Assembly (NCBI GenBank): GCA_947446025.1
Contig: CANFEY010000023.1
Coordinates: 1-62,375 of the forward strand
Reading direction: 5' to 3'
From: Bryobacterales bacterium
Lineage (GTDB): Bacteria > Acidobacteriota > Terriglobia > Bryobacterales > Bryobacteraceae
Length of the DNA: 62,375 nucleotides
In this document: positions 37,553 through 48,411 of the stretch, one piece after another
How the letters are laid out: the number at the start of each line of letters is the position of its first letter
Position numbering within the stretch: position 1 is the first letter of the stretch
Position numbers and translations under genes: made by a program
The notes under the pieces: model-generated
Databases searched by the model: none
Told to the model about the DNA's origin: nothing
Seen by the model: only the letters and a program-made list of their open reading frames with translations

Positions 37553-40075
37553 TTACTTTTTCAGCCCCGCCTGCCAGTTGAGGACCACCTTGATAGGCGC
37601 GGCCGCGTTCTGCGCGCTGGACTGAACAACCAGAAACCGCCCATCCGGAGCCACGTCCCATTCGCCGCCGTCGAGCATGGTGTACACCGTCCGCGGCTCG
37701 CCCGACTGGAACGCCGGAGCGGTGGTCACGTCCACGGCGAACAAGCGGGCTAACCAGCTGTAGAATAACTGCTTACCATCGCGGCTCCACGCGGGCACTG
37801 CCCCGCCACCTTTGGAGACCTGCCACTTGCCGCCGCCGTCCGGGAAGGAGCGCACGTAGACCTCGTCGTTTCCCGACTCATTGGATTGGTAGGCAACAAA
37901 ACGCCCATCGGGGGAGAAGCGTGCCCCGGATTCATTGAAGTCGGTGACCAGGAACGGACGCGGTTTCTTTTCGCCCTCCATGGGCAGCACCCACACGTCG
38001 TTCTTAGTCTTGGAATTGGTCACGGTGTAGAGCAAAGAGCCGTTGCGCGACCAATCCGTCGGTGTCTTGCTTTCGCTTGATTTAAGGAGGAGTTCTTCGT
38101 TCGCGGTTCCATTGGCGGCCCTCACAAAGAGGTCCCCATCGCCGTTCCGCAAGCCGCGAAATACGACCCTGCTGTTGTCCGGCGACCACACCGGGTTGCC
38201 ATCGGCAGTCTTCTCAAAGGTGAAGCGCGTCGGCAACGCACGGTTCAGATCTACCATCCATACGTCGAGATTGCCTTGGGTGTCCGCTCCGCGGAGCACG
38301 GCGCGGGTTCCGTCAGGGGATATACGCACCTGAACCCAGGCCGCAGGCATCGTCAAGGGAGTCTGCGTCTTTCCTTCCCGATCCACCCAGGTCAACTGGC
38401 GCACGTCCGCCAGGCTGTTGCTGCGGTAGATGAGCGTGTTGTCCGAGGCCATTGCGTTGAGGAAGGCTCCGCTCATGTGACCGACGGGGTCCGTCACCAG
38501 CACGGGCTCTCCGCTCAACTTGAGACTCGCCGTATCGAATGGCTGTGCCATCAGCGCCCGCTCTCGTTCGAAGAGCAGGAATCCGGACACGTACCGTCCG
38601 TTCACTTCGGCGGCCATCACGCGCGTCTTGAGTTTGGCGTCATCGAGTGAACCCACGTAGATGGCGGCGTTCTCCCCTGAGACAGCACGGCTGTGGAACA
38701 GAAAGTGCCGGCCGTCGGGCAGAAACTGCGGCATCTCGTGGCCGGTCTCCTGCTTGGTTTCATCCCGGCTGGTGACTTTTTCGGGAACCCCTCCATTCGC
38801 GGATACTTTTTGCAGGCCCTCCGGGCCACCAAACAGGATTGTGCCTTCCGCGCTCCAGGCACCGCCCAGGAAGTTCGACGGTGCATCGGACAAATTTTGA
38901 GAAGGGCCGCCTGCGGCGTCAATCCGGCGCAATTTTCCGTTGAGGTGATACCCAATGGATCGGCTGTCCGGAGACCAGAAGGGAACCGCATTTCCGGAGG
39001 TCGCCGTAAGCGGCTTCGCCTCCAGCGAGTCCAGCGACCGCACCCAGAGCTGCACCTGCCCATCTTCGCCACGCGCCGTGTAGGCGAGCTTCTTGCCGTC
39101 GGGCGAGAGGTTCATCCAATTGGTGAAGCTGCCCTTTTCGGGCGGGCCGACTTCGAACTTCACCACCTCCGGCAGTGCAGGGGCCGCGCGCCACGGTGCC
39201 CACAATCCAATCACGCCCAGCACCACACCCGCCGCCGCGGCGATGGGCCACAGCTTCGAAGAGCTTGCTGCTTGCGCTGCGGGAGCTTCTTCTTCCACTA
39301 ACAGCAGCCGCATGTCGCCGATGGACTGCAAGCGCTTCGTTGGGTCCTTTTGCAGGCACGATTCCAGCAGGCGATGCACGCGCTTCGGGGCGGCGCTCAA
39401 GTTGGGCTGCTCTTTCACGACGCTGGCGAGAATGTCGCCCAGGTCTTCGCCTGTGAACAGCCGCTTGCCGGTGAGGATTTCGTACAGCACCACGCCGAAC
39501 GCCCAGATGTCGGAGCGCGAATCGACGGGCTTGCCGCGAGCCTGCTCGGGTGACATGTACGCCGCTGTGCCCAGGATCATGCCTCCCTGCGTCATGCTCA
39601 TTGAGAGCGTCGGCGAGTTCTCGCTATCCGGGACAGCGACATGGCCGATCTTCGCGAGTCCGAAGTCCAGCACCTTGACCACGCCAGCCGGGGTCAGCAT
39701 GATGTTGCCGGGTTTCAGGTCGCGATGGGTGATCAGCTTCTCATGCGCCTCTTGCAGCGCGCTCGCAATCTGGTCAGCGATGCGCAGCGCTTCGTCCAGG
39801 TCCATGGGCCCCTTCAGGGGCGCGCCTTCGACCAGCTCCATTACCAGATAGTTAGGCCCGACGTCGTAGATCTGGCAAATGTTGGGATGGTTCAGCGCGG
39901 CTACGGCCTTAGCCTCGCGCTCAAAGCGTTCGCTGAAGCGCTGGTTGCTGGTCTTGATGGCGACGTCGCGATTGAGGCGTGGATCGCGGGCGCGGTAGAC
40001 CTCGCCCATACCACCTTTACCAAGGACCCCCGTAATCTCGTATGGGCCTAAGCGACTTCCAAGTTCGAGTGCCAT
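37553..40075 (-). CDS. Ser/Thr protein kinase with WD40/TolB-like propeller
   Basis: This 840-aa protein starts with an intact Hanks-type kinase domain (residues about 11-265): GKGGMGEVYRARD, K41 in VAIK, the catalytic D119 in HRDLKPGN and DFG at 137-139. A membrane helix lies at about 277-298, followed by a periplasmic six- to seven-bladed PD40/TolB-like propeller (repeated LSPDGKKLAY, WSPDSRSIGY, ISPDGTRAVL, FSPDGRFVAY). This architecture is typical of Acidobacteria. The ligand is unknown; the propeller is probably the sensor. Confidence 0.87.
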   Translation of the reverse strand: MALELGSRLGPYEITGVLGKGGMGEVYRARDPRLNRDVAIKTSNQRFSERFEREAKAVAALNHPNICQIYDVGPNYLVMELVEGAPLKGPMDLDEALRIADQIASALQEAHEKLITHRDLKPGNIMLTPAGVVKVLDFGLAKIGHVAVPDSENSPTLSMSMTQGGMILGTAAYMSPEQARGKPVDSRSDIWAFGVVLYEILTGKRLFTGEDLGDILASVVKEQPNLSAAPKRVHRLLESCLQKDPTKRLQSIGDMRLLLVEEEAPAAQAASSSKLWPIAAAAGVVLGVIGLWAPWRAAPALPEVVKFEVGPPEKGSFTNWMNLSPDGKKLAYTARGEDGQVQLWVRSLDSLEAKPLTATSGNAVPFWSPDSRSIGYHLNGKLRRIDAAGGPSQNLSDAPSNFLGGAWSAEGTILFGGPEGLQKVSANGGVPEKVTSRDETKQETGHEMPQFLPDGRHFLFHSRAVSGENAAIYVGSLDDAKLKTRVMAAEVNGRYVSGFLLFERERALMAQPFDTASLKLSGEPVLVTDPVGHMSGAFLNAMASDNTLIYRSNSLADVRQLTWVDREGKTQTPLTMPAAWVQVRISPDGTRAVLRGADTQGNLDVWMVDLNRALPTRFTFEKTADGNPVWSPDNSRVVFRGLRNGDGDLFVRAANGTANEELLLKSSESKTPTDWSRNGSLLYTVTNSKTKNDVWVLPMEGEKKPRPFLVTDFNESGARFSPDGRFVAYQSNESGNDEVYVRSFPDGGGKWQVSKGGGAVPAWSRDGKQLFYSWLARLFAVDVTTAPAFQSGEPRTVYTMLDGGEWDVAPDGRFLVVQSSAQNAAAPIKVVLNWQAGLKK

Positions 40076-40101
40076 AATCTAGCTAGCGCTTATAGCGCGT
40101 C

Positions 40102-40204
40102 TGTGGGGCAGGCACATTGCCTGCGGCGGCCTCGCAGGCCGCCCGATATCGGAGGGGACGAAGGCGGGCAGGGTGCCCGCCGCAGGCTGGGAGCCTGCCC
40201 CACA
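40102..40204. repeat. Intergenic palindrome cluster
   Basis: The 130-base space between the kinase start and glpX stop holds several nested inverted repeats. The outer arms are 12-bp perfect: tgtggggcaggc (40102-40113) and gcctgccccaca (40193-40204). Inside are a gcctgcggcggcc…ggccgcc hairpin and a gcgggcagggtgcccgcc hairpin. The layout resembles dispersed palindromic repeats; no coding potential was seen. It may also terminate glpX transcription. Confidence 0.6.
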
Positions 40205-40205
40205 T

Positions 40206-41228
<1,023 letters not shown>

Positions 41229-41251
41229 ATGGTCGAGTTTACCAGAGCTAG

Positions 41252-41273
41252 GCCCCACGCTGACGCATGGGGC
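41252..41273. terminator. Hairpin upstream of glpX
   Basis: Bases 41252-41260 (gccccacgc) pair with 41265-41273 (gcatggggc) with one mismatch around tgac. It separates the stop of the preceding same-strand gene from the glpX start. It lacks a T-run, so it may be a weak terminator or an attenuator-like structure. Confidence 0.4.
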
Positions 41274-42061
41274 TACTTAATGGGACCCGCATTGTCCATC
41301 GTGCTACCGTTGATGCCTGCGTAGTATTCCTGGACGCTAACCACTTTTGCGCCGGCGAATTTCACGAAGCGCATGATGCCCGGGGGCTTGCCGTAGATGA
41401 AGTCTTCGTAGTCCACATCCTCTTTGGTCTCTCGCGACTTGCTCACCGGCGTGCCCAGCGCCATCAAGACCTGCTCGCGGTCCATGCCGACGATGGCTTT
41501 CTTCGCCTTAATGGCTTCGCGCACGGGCTCGGGCAAGGAGTCGATGTAGCTCTCGACGGCCGTGTGCTTGTCGAAGTCCAGCACCTTGGCCAGGATCTTC
41601 TTCACTCCAGTGGCGTCGGTGTCACCGATAGAGTCCGGGAACTTGATCTCAATACTGGCGCCTGCCATCGCGTTGGTCTTGGGGCGGGTGACGGGAGCGG
41701 TCTGGTTGCCGGTGCCGATTTGCACGCGATCCCAGAAGGAGCCTTCCTTCGAGCCGTCGTTGATCTCAATCTTGATTTTGTCTTCGTCCACCTCGACCTT
41801 GGTAATCTGTACCATGTCGCCGGGGCGTGCAGCAGGGCCGTTGCGGTAGTTCTCGTTCATCCAGGCTTCCTCGTCCCAGCCGCCCAGAGAATCGAAGGGC
41901 AGGGGCTTCTTGGAGACGGGCAGGACGATCTTGGCGGTGGCCCACTCGGCGGTGAGCCCGCGCACGATTTCGCGGCGTTGTTCCTGGCTGAGCTTCTTGG
42001 TGTCGGCCTGCAGACCCGCCGCCATCCACACGGTTGCCGCGACTACGGAAAAGACACGCAT
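41273..42061 (-). CDS. Secreted protein with BamE-like C-terminal region
   Basis: This 262-aa protein has a signal peptide ([18 protein letters not shown]). The C-terminal part [23 protein letters not shown] and the beta hairpin [19 protein letters not shown] resembles the BamE/SmpA fold, in which a short helix-turn-GxP motif precedes a strand pair. The N-terminal part is unknown. The ATG at 42061 was chosen as the first Met before the signal peptide, 2 bases after the stop of the CPBP gene, so the two are co-transcribed. Confidence 0.72.
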   Translation of the reverse strand: MRVFSVVAATVWMAAGLQADTKKLSQEQRREIVRGLTAEWATAKIVLPVSKKPLPFDSLGGWDEEAWMNENYRNGPAARPGDMVQITKVEVDEDKIKIEINDGSKEGSFWDRVQIGTGNQTAPVTRPKTNAMAGASIEIKFPDSIGDTDATGVKKILAKVLDFDKHTAVESYIDSLPEPVREAIKAKKAIVGMDREQVLMALGTPVSKSRETKEDVDYEDFIYGKPPGIMRFVKFAGAKVVSVQEYYAGINGSTMDNAGPIK

Positions 42062-42063
42062 AC

Positions 42064-42852
42064 TCACCTCATACTCCGGATACGCCGGACCAGCAAGAAC
42101 ACGGGCAGAGCCACGATGGTCGCCAGCAATCCGCCTTCGACGCCATAGTTGCCGCCGCTCCACAACTCGGACCCGGACCAGCGCAATTCCCAGGCCGTCG
42201 CCCTTATTGTAAGCCCACTGAGGTTGGAGGTGAAGAGGGTGAGGGCCAGATTCCAGCCGAAGTGGATGCCAGTGGGGAGCCACAGCGAGCGGCCGCGGAC
42301 GCAGGCGTAGCCCAGCAAGCATCCCCACAGGGCTGTGTTCGCGGCTCCGATGGGCTGGACGTTGTTGTTGAAGAGGTGTACCAGTCCAAAGAGGATGCCG
42401 AAGGCAACGATGGTGATAGACGCGTTCCATTCGCGTGCCAGGTATTGGAAGGCGTAGCCGCGGAAGAGCATTTCTTCGCCCAAAACGCCCATCAGGATGA
42501 GCAGGATTGTCAGCAGCAGGGAGTGGTCCGCCACCGTGGGCGCGAATGCCGCGAGCCCGAGCACCAGAGCGGTGCCGACCACGGCACCCAGCGCCACCGC
42601 ACCTTGCGCGAATCCGGCGGCACAGTAGCGGGGTGGCCAGCCCAGGCCGAAGTCAGAAAAGCGCCCGCGCTCAAACTTTGTGACGATGAGAAGATTCGCG
42701 GCCAGCCCAGAGGCGAAGACGGCGAGAGCGGAGCGGGTGAAATCGTCCAGGCTGTTTCCGGACGCCGCGATCAGTACCACAAATCCGACGACGGCGAACC
42801 CACCCACGCGGAGCAGGACGTCGAAAAGGTCGGGCTTGGGTTCGTTTTGCAT
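42064..42852 (-). CDS. CPBP family intramembrane protease
   Basis: This 262-aa multi-pass membrane protein has the CPBP signature GEEMLFRGYAFQYL (Glu-Glu-x3-Arg), a downstream FGLVHLFN and IHFGWNLAL, giving the usual glutamates and histidines. It is upstream of the BamE-like gene by 2 bases. Substrate unknown. It is smaller than and only distantly similar to the other CPBP protein in the window. Confidence 0.82.
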   Translation of the reverse strand: MQNEPKPDLFDVLLRVGGFAVVGFVVLIAASGNSLDDFTRSALAVFASGLAANLLIVTKFERGRFSDFGLGWPPRYCAAGFAQGAVALGAVVGTALVLGLAAFAPTVADHSLLLTILLILMGVLGEEMLFRGYAFQYLAREWNASITIVAFGILFGLVHLFNNNVQPIGAANTALWGCLLGYACVRGRSLWLPTGIHFGWNLALTLFTSNLSGLTIRATAWELRWSGSELWSGGNYGVEGGLLATIVALPVFLLVRRIRSMR

Positions 42853-42858
42853 TTTTTA

Positions 42859-43350
42859 CTATGCACGCTGCAGCAGGATCGCGAAGACCACCGCGACGCC
42901 GGCGCTGAGAGCCGCACCCATCAATGCTACATCCGGCAGCCAACCGGACCAGAAATAGAAAAGCGCCAGTAGGGACACTAAGAGCAGGCGGGCCACCAAC
43001 TTGGATGCTGTGAACGCGACACTGAGACAAGCTGCAACGGAAAGCGCCAGTCCGAAAAGGCCGCACTCGGCCAGGCTCAAGAGGTTAGGGCCAACGACAA
43101 CCGTGCGGGTGAAGTAGATCGCGGCGACTCCCGTCAGCCGCATCCCCCAGCTCATCAGAAGCCCTGTGCGGACGGACTTGAATACAGATATTCCTGAGGC
43201 CGCCGCTGGCGCTGAGAAGACGACTCCAAGGCAGGCATATGCCCCGAGGACAACGGGATCAAGGAACGAAATCCCCTTTTGCAGCGGCAGCCACACGCCA
43301 AATACCGCCAACAAAACGACTTGGGGGAGAATTGTGCGAAGCGAAGACAT
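42859..43350 (-). CDS. Multi-pass membrane protein, function unknown
   Basis: This 163-aa protein has about five hydrophobic segments (for example LPQVVLLAVFGVWLPL, PVVLGAYACLGVVFSAPA, GLFGLALSVAACLSVAF, VARLLLVSLLALFYFW). No motif I can name. It is 6 bases upstream of the CPBP gene on the same strand and is probably in one operon with it. Confidence 0.62.
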   Translation of the reverse strand: MSSLRTILPQVVLLAVFGVWLPLQKGISFLDPVVLGAYACLGVVFSAPAAASGISVFKSVRTGLLMSWGMRLTGVAAIYFTRTVVVGPNLLSLAECGLFGLALSVAACLSVAFTASKLVARLLLVSLLALFYFWSGWLPDVALMGAALSAGVAVVFAILLQRA

Positions 43351-43503
43351 AGTTGCGGGGCCCGCATCAACATGGTACCAATCGTCAGGGAGTTCTACGG
43401 CGGGTGCGACAGGACCCTCCTAATCCTTTATAGGGCGAAATCCCCTAAGGGAGCTAGACTACTCAAAGATCCCCAGGGTACCGATAACAAATACAGAACG
43501 CAT

Positions 43504-43875
43504 ATGTTAGACCGCCGAATCGAAACTCGAATGCTCTGTGCCGACCTGGTGGATTTCCACTGGAAGGACTCGAATGGCCGCAAGCGACGCGGCGTGGCGA
43601 ATCTGGAGGACATATCGCTCTCTGGCGCTTGTCTACAGGTGGACCGGCCCGTGCCGCTGGGCAGCGTGGTCCACATCAGCTACCCGAGCGGGGAGTTGAA
43701 GGGCATCGTCAAGTACAGCGTTTTCCGCGACATTGGGTACTTTCTGGGGATCGAATTCGAGGCAGGCGTCAGGTGGTCGCAGAGCAGCTACAAGCCGCAG
43801 CACCTTCTTGATCCGCGGCGATTGATGGACCAGACCATCCAGCGGATTGACGAAGAAGCTCGAGCCGCCGGTTAA
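43504..43875 (+). CDS. PilZ domain protein
   Basis: This 123-aa protein is a single PilZ domain, a c-di-GMP receptor fold. The RxxxR motif is present at the N-terminus (RRIETR) and the [D/N]xSxxG motif as DISLSGACLQ, so binding is plausible. The ATG at 43504 gives the best domain fit, though an upstream frame is open. It lies 64 bases upstream of the exosortase, suggesting c-di-GMP control of surface polysaccharide or protein sorting. Confidence 0.78.
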   Translation: MLDRRIETRMLCADLVDFHWKDSNGRKRRGVANLEDISLSGACLQVDRPVPLGSVVHISYPSGELKGIVKYSVFRDIGYFLGIEFEAGVRWSQSSYKPQHLLDPRRLMDQTIQRIDEEARAAG

Positions 43876-43939
43876 GGGTAAGCACCGTGTCATCCGTCCG
43901 CGCTATGCCGTATTTAGGGTATGTTGGGACCCGTATCCG

Positions 43940-44851
43940 ATGGAAACGCTGACTGAGCAACAGCCTGTTCGTGAGCAAGTAACCACCGCGGTAGACGCGC
44001 GTCCGTTGCCCTGGGCCGCCATCGGTTGGTTTGCCCTGCTCCTAATCGCCGCCTATTTCCCGATTCTGCGCAAATTAGTGGATCAGTGGATGACGGACGA
44101 CGACGTAAGTCATGGATTTTTTGTCCCCCTGGTAGCCGGCTAGATTGTCTGGCAGCGCCGTGACGTTTTGCTCAGTATGGAGTGGAAACCGGCTTGGTGG
44201 GGCCTCGGTCTACTGGCCTGGAGCGGCGTGCAGGCGTTCCTGGGAATGTTGGGGGCAGAGTTATTCCTGCAGCGCACGGCGTTTCTGGAGGCTTTGGTCG
44301 CGCTGCTGCTGATCATGGGCGGGACGGCCGCGATCCGGGCTTTGCTCTTCCCGCTGCTGCTGTTGCCCTTTATGATCCCGATTCCTACGGTGATCTACAA
44401 CCAAATCACCTTTCCCCTGCAACTGTTCGCCAGTCAGGTAGCCGAGCAGGTGCTACTCCTCATCAACATTCCAGTGCTGCGCGATGGGAACGTTCTAGAG
44501 CTGGCCAGTCAGAAGCTATCGGTGGCCGAGGCCTGTAGCGGCATTCGCAGCCTGCTGATGCTGACGTTCCTGTCCTTGGTCTACGCCTACTTTTTCGACA
44601 GCAAACTCTGGATGCGGTGGGCGTTGTTCCTGTGTACGATTCCGATCGCGATCATCGCTAACGCGCGCCGGGTGACGATCACCGGAATCTTGAGCGAGAT
44701 CGATACCGAGTTGGCCACAGGAATTTTCCATGAAACCGAAGGGTTCGTGATCTTCGGCATCGCTTTCGCCTTCCTGGCGCTCACCCATTGGGCGATCAAT
44801 TGGGTTTGGAATTTCCGCAGCCAGCCGAGCGCGCCGCTAGGTGAGGATTAG
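43940..44851 (+). pseudogene. Exosortase family protein with in-frame amber codon
   Basis: Reading from ATG 43940, the frame spans 304 codons, the normal exosortase length, but codon 68 is TAG (44141-44143). It falls in DDDVSHGFFVPLVAG-stop-IVWQRR, where homologues have an aromatic or hydrophobic residue, so a one-base change from a Tyr codon is the simplest explanation. Downstream the core is intact: C199 in AEACSGIRS, R243/R244 in NARRVT, H264 in HETEG. Exosortases cut and attach PEP-CTERM proteins. An internal ATG at 44168 opens the last 227 residues but has no ribosome site. Pseudogene, read-through or sequence error remain open. Confidence 0.78.
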
Positions 44852-44854
44852 CCC

Positions 44855-45502
44855 ATGTTTCGATTCTTCAATTCCCTTCCCGTCCGGGTTGCCAGCCTGG
44901 TGCTGATCTTACAGGGTGGGCTGCTGTATAGCTCTATCCGCGAAGAAGTGATTCCTTCCAGCCGGCCTCTCGCGGATGTGCCGCGCACCTTGGGCCAGTG
45001 GCAGTTCGTACAGGAAGGCGTCATCGACAAGGAATCCATGGCGGTGCTCCAGGCCGACGACACGTTGGTCCGGGAATATGCCAAGGACGGGGTGCAAGCC
45101 AATCTGTATGTAGCCGGGTTCCGCTCCCAGCGGACGGGCAAAGCGCCTCATTCCCCCAAGAATTGCCTGCCGGGGTCAGGATGGACGCCGCTGGATGACC
45201 GGGAAGTCACGTTGGACGTAGGACAAGGCCAAGTGATTCCAGCAAACCGTTACGTGATCACCCACGGCGATTACCGCAGTATGGTGTTCTACTGGTATCA
45301 ATCCCGCGACCGCGCCGTGGCCCGAGAGTTCAAGGCCAAATTCTGGGTCATGGCCGACGCACTGCGTTACAATCGCACCGACACCGCGCTGATCCGCGTG
45401 ATCGTGCCGATCATCAACAAAGATGAGGCCGCCGCCGAACGTCAGGCTACCGACTTCGTAAAGTCGATGTATTCCACCGTGCTCGACTATTTACCGTCGT
45501 AA
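44855..45502 (+). CDS. EpsI family protein (exosortase-associated, DUF3485)
   Basis: This 215-aa protein has an N-terminal membrane helix (VASLVLILQGGLLYS) and the EpsI motif AGFRSQRTGKAPHSPKNCLPGSGW, with the later VFYWYQSRDR. EpsI works with exosortase, often fused to it, in extracellular polysaccharide assembly and PEP-CTERM sorting. It follows the exosortase by 3 bases. Because its frame is intact, some pressure may still maintain the pathway. Confidence 0.85.
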   Translation: MFRFFNSLPVRVASLVLILQGGLLYSSIREEVIPSSRPLADVPRTLGQWQFVQEGVIDKESMAVLQADDTLVREYAKDGVQANLYVAGFRSQRTGKAPHSPKNCLPGSGWTPLDDREVTLDVGQGQVIPANRYVITHGDYRSMVFYWYQSRDRAVAREFKAKFWVMADALRYNRTDTALIRVIVPIINKDEAAAERQATDFVKSMYSTVLDYLPS

Positions 45503-45550
45503 ATTCAGCCCGCGCCTCGCGCATTCGGGTGTTACAATAGAAACGTTCCC

Positions 45551-46234
45551 ATGCGATTCGGTGTCGTCGTGTTTCCAGGCAGCAATTGTGACCATGACGC
45601 TTGGTATGCGGTCTCGCAGAACCTCGGCCATCAGGCGGAATTTATCTGGCATGACTCTGCTTCCTTAAGCAATGTCGATGCCGTCATCCTCCCCGGCGGG
45701 TTCTCCTACGGCGACTACCTGCGTTGTGGCGCGATCGCGAAATTTTCTCCCGTGATGAAGGCGGTGCGCAAGTTCGCCGATGAGGGCGGACCGGTGCTCG
45801 GCATCTGCAACGGGTTCCAGATCCTTGTCGAGAGCGGCTTTCTCCCAGGCGCGCTGCTGCGGAATCGCGACTTGCGTTTCGTGTGCCGCGACGTGACTTT
45901 GCGGATCGAGACGACGAATTCTCCCTTCACCTGCGCTGCGGCCAAGGGCCAGTTGATGCGGGTCCCGGTCGCCCATGGCGAGGGCTGTTACTTCGCCGAC
46001 GAACGCACGCTGGACCAGCTTGAAGCCGAGGACCGGGTGATCGTGCGTTATCTCGACAATCCCAACGGCAGCCTGCGCAACATCGCCGGCATTTGCAGCG
46101 AACGCCGCAACGTCATGGGGATGATGCCGCATCCAGAGCGCGCGTCGGACGTGCTGCTGGGTTCAACCGAGGGACGAGTCATCTTGGAATCCATGATTGC
46201 CAGTATGGCGGGGCACCTAGGTGCACGACAATGA
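45551..46234 (+). CDS. purQ: Phosphoribosylformylglycinamidine synthase glutaminase subunit
   Basis: This 227-aa class I glutaminase supplies ammonia to PurL in purine synthesis. Motifs: [13 protein letters not shown], the nucleophile C86 in GICNGFQ, and MMPHPER with the catalytic His. It overlaps purL by four bases (ATGA). Confidence 0.93.
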   Translation: MRFGVVVFPGSNCDHDAWYAVSQNLGHQAEFIWHDSASLSNVDAVILPGGFSYGDYLRCGAIAKFSPVMKAVRKFADEGGPVLGICNGFQILVESGFLPGALLRNRDLRFVCRDVTLRIETTNSPFTCAAAKGQLMRVPVAHGEGCYFADERTLDQLEAEDRVIVRYLDNPNGSLRNIAGICSERRNVMGMMPHPERASDVLLGSTEGRVILESMIASMAGHLGARQ

Positions 46235-48411
46235 GTACCCTTCCTCCTCAGGAGATGGAAAAAGTCCGCGCGATTCTGAAGCGCGAGCCGAACGAAACCG
46301 AACTCGGCATCTTCAACGTGATGTGGAGTGAGCATTGCTCCTACAAGAGCAGCCGCTTGCACCTGAAGAAGCTCCCTACCAAGAACGCGCGCGTGCTGGT
46401 TGGGCCGGGTGAAAACGCGGGCATCATCGACATCGGTGACAATGTGGCCGTGGCGTTCAAGATTGAATCGCACAACCACCCGAGCTTTATCGAACCCTTC
46501 CAAGGTGCGGCCACCGGCGTCGGCGGCATCTTGCGCGACATCTTCACCATGGGCGCGCGGCCGATCGCGGTGATGGATGCGATCCGCTTCGGCCCGCTCG
46601 ACGATCCCGAGCATGGCGAACGCAACAAGCGCATCGTCACGGGCGTGGTGGAAGGCATCGCGCATTACGGCAACTGCTTCGGCGTGCCGACGGTGGGCGG
46701 CGAGACGCAGTTTGAGGCGTGCTACAACGGCAATCCGCTGGTCAACGTGTTCGCGCTCGGTATCTTCAAGCACGACGAGATTTTCTTCGGCAAGGCGACC
46801 GGCATCGGCAATCCGGTGATCTACGTGGGCGCGAAAACAGGCCGCGATGGGATTCAGGGCGCGTCGATGGCGTCGGAAGAGTTCAGCGAAGAGTCGAAGA
46901 GCAAGCGCCCCAACGTACAAGTGGGCGATCCGTTCATGGAAAAGCTGCTGCTTGAGGCCTGCCTCGAAGCCATGCACACAGGCGCAATTGTTGGGATTCA
47001 GGACATGGGCGCGGCGGGCTTGACGTGCTCGACGTGCGAGATGGGTTCGCGCGCGGGAACGGGTCTCGACGTGGACCTGAAGTTCGTTCCGCAGCGTGAA
47101 ACCGGCATGACTCCTTACGAGATCATGCTTAGCGAATCGCAGGAACGCATGCTGCTGGTCGCGGAAAAGGGCCGCGAAGAGGAAGTCTTCCGTGTATTCC
47201 GCAAATGGGGGCTGGATGCGGTTACTGTCGGCACCGTTACGGACACCGGCAAGCTGATCGTGCGGAATCACGGCGCCATCGTGGTGGACATTCCGAACGC
47301 TGAGTTAGCAGATGAGGCTCCGTTGTATGACCGTCCGCATGGCGTGAGGCCATATCGCACGGCTCCGATGGAAGCACCTAAGTTCCAGAGCAAAGACCTT
47401 AAGGCGGATCTGCTCACGCTGCTCGCGTCGGGCGATTTGTGCTCCAAGCGCTGGATCTGGCAGCAGTACGACTACACGGTGCGCACGAATACGCTCGCGG
47501 GCCCAGGCGGCGACGCGGCGATTGTGCGCGTCAAGGATACGAACACCAGCATCGCGATGTCGCTGGACGGCAACGGGCGCTACTGCATGCTCGATCCGCG
47601 TGAGGGGACCAAGCTGCTGGTGGCGGAGTGCTGCCGCAATCTTTCCACCGTCGGAGCGGAACCAGTGGCCGCGACAAACAACCTCAACTTCGGCAATCCG
47701 GAGCGGCCGGAGATCATGGCGCAGCTCGTCGAATCCATCGAAGGCCTGGGCGAGGCGTGTACGCACTTCGGCACTCCAATTACCGGCGGCAACGTCAGCC
47801 TGTACAACGAAACGCTGGGCGAGGCGATCTGGCCGACGCCGGTGATCGGCATCGTCGGCTTAATGAAGACGGCGGCTCCGGTGACCATTCCCTTCAAGAA
47901 CGAAGGCCGGACGGTGATCCTGCTGGGCGGATACGGCTCGGTGGATGACGTGCGGTTCGGCGGCACGCAGTATGCCAAGGCTGTGCTGAAGACGGTGTGG
48001 GGCTTGCCCCCGGCGCTCGACATGGATTACGAAAAGCGCGTGCATACGGCGATTCGCGAAGTGGTGCAGCAGGGGCACGCGGAATCCTCGCACGACGTGG
48101 GAGCAGGCGGGCTTGCGGTGGCGCTGGCGGAATGCTGTTCGCTGGGCATCGGCGCGGCGGTGGAAGTGAAGACTTCCATGCGTCCTGAATTCGCGTTGTT
48201 CCACGAAGGCCCGTCTCGCGTTTTGGTTTCGACCGCGACGCCGGAAGCGGTGGAGCAGATCGCGGCCCAAAACAAAATCGAGTGCGTGCGTTTGGGCGTT
48301 ACATTGAAAGAGCAGCTACGGATTGACGGATTGCTCGAATGCTCAGTGAAGCAACTGCAACAGGTTTGGGAAAAATCTTTCGAGGAGATGCTACAACCCG
48401 CCCATGTTTGA
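46231..48411 (+). CDS. purL: Phosphoribosylformylglycinamidine synthase large subunit
   Basis: This 726-aa small-type PurL converts FGAR to FGAM with ATP and PurQ-derived ammonia. Seen: [11 protein letters not shown], the ATP/Mg segment [24 protein letters not shown] and [15 protein letters not shown]. The ATG at 46231 overlaps the purQ stop. No PurS gene is seen next to it. Confidence 0.93.
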   Translation: MSTLPPQEMEKVRAILKREPNETELGIFNVMWSEHCSYKSSRLHLKKLPTKNARVLVGPGENAGIIDIGDNVAVAFKIESHNHPSFIEPFQGAATGVGGILRDIFTMGARPIAVMDAIRFGPLDDPEHGERNKRIVTGVVEGIAHYGNCFGVPTVGGETQFEACYNGNPLVNVFALGIFKHDEIFFGKATGIGNPVIYVGAKTGRDGIQGASMASEEFSEESKSKRPNVQVGDPFMEKLLLEACLEAMHTGAIVGIQDMGAAGLTCSTCEMGSRAGTGLDVDLKFVPQRETGMTPYEIMLSESQERMLLVAEKGREEEVFRVFRKWGLDAVTVGTVTDTGKLIVRNHGAIVVDIPNAELADEAPLYDRPHGVRPYRTAPMEAPKFQSKDLKADLLTLLASGDLCSKRWIWQQYDYTVRTNTLAGPGGDAAIVRVKDTNTSIAMSLDGNGRYCMLDPREGTKLLVAECCRNLSTVGAEPVAATNNLNFGNPERPEIMAQLVESIEGLGEACTHFGTPITGGNVSLYNETLGEAIWPTPVIGIVGLMKTAAPVTIPFKNEGRTVILLGGYGSVDDVRFGGTQYAKAVLKTVWGLPPALDMDYEKRVHTAIREVVQQGHAESSHDVGAGGLAVALAECCSLGIGAAVEVKTSMRPEFALFHEGPSRVLVSTATPEAVEQIAAQNKIECVRLGVTLKEQLRIDGLLECSVKQLQQVWEKSFEEMLQPAHV

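Noticed and set aside
44141-44143. TAG as a pyrrolysine codon
   Set aside because: Nothing in the window suggests a pyl system, and the position is a structural residue, not a catalytic one; nonsense mutation or error is simpler.
46048-47271. Minus-strand frame opposite purL
   Set aside because: It is antisense to strongly conserved PurL, with no support.
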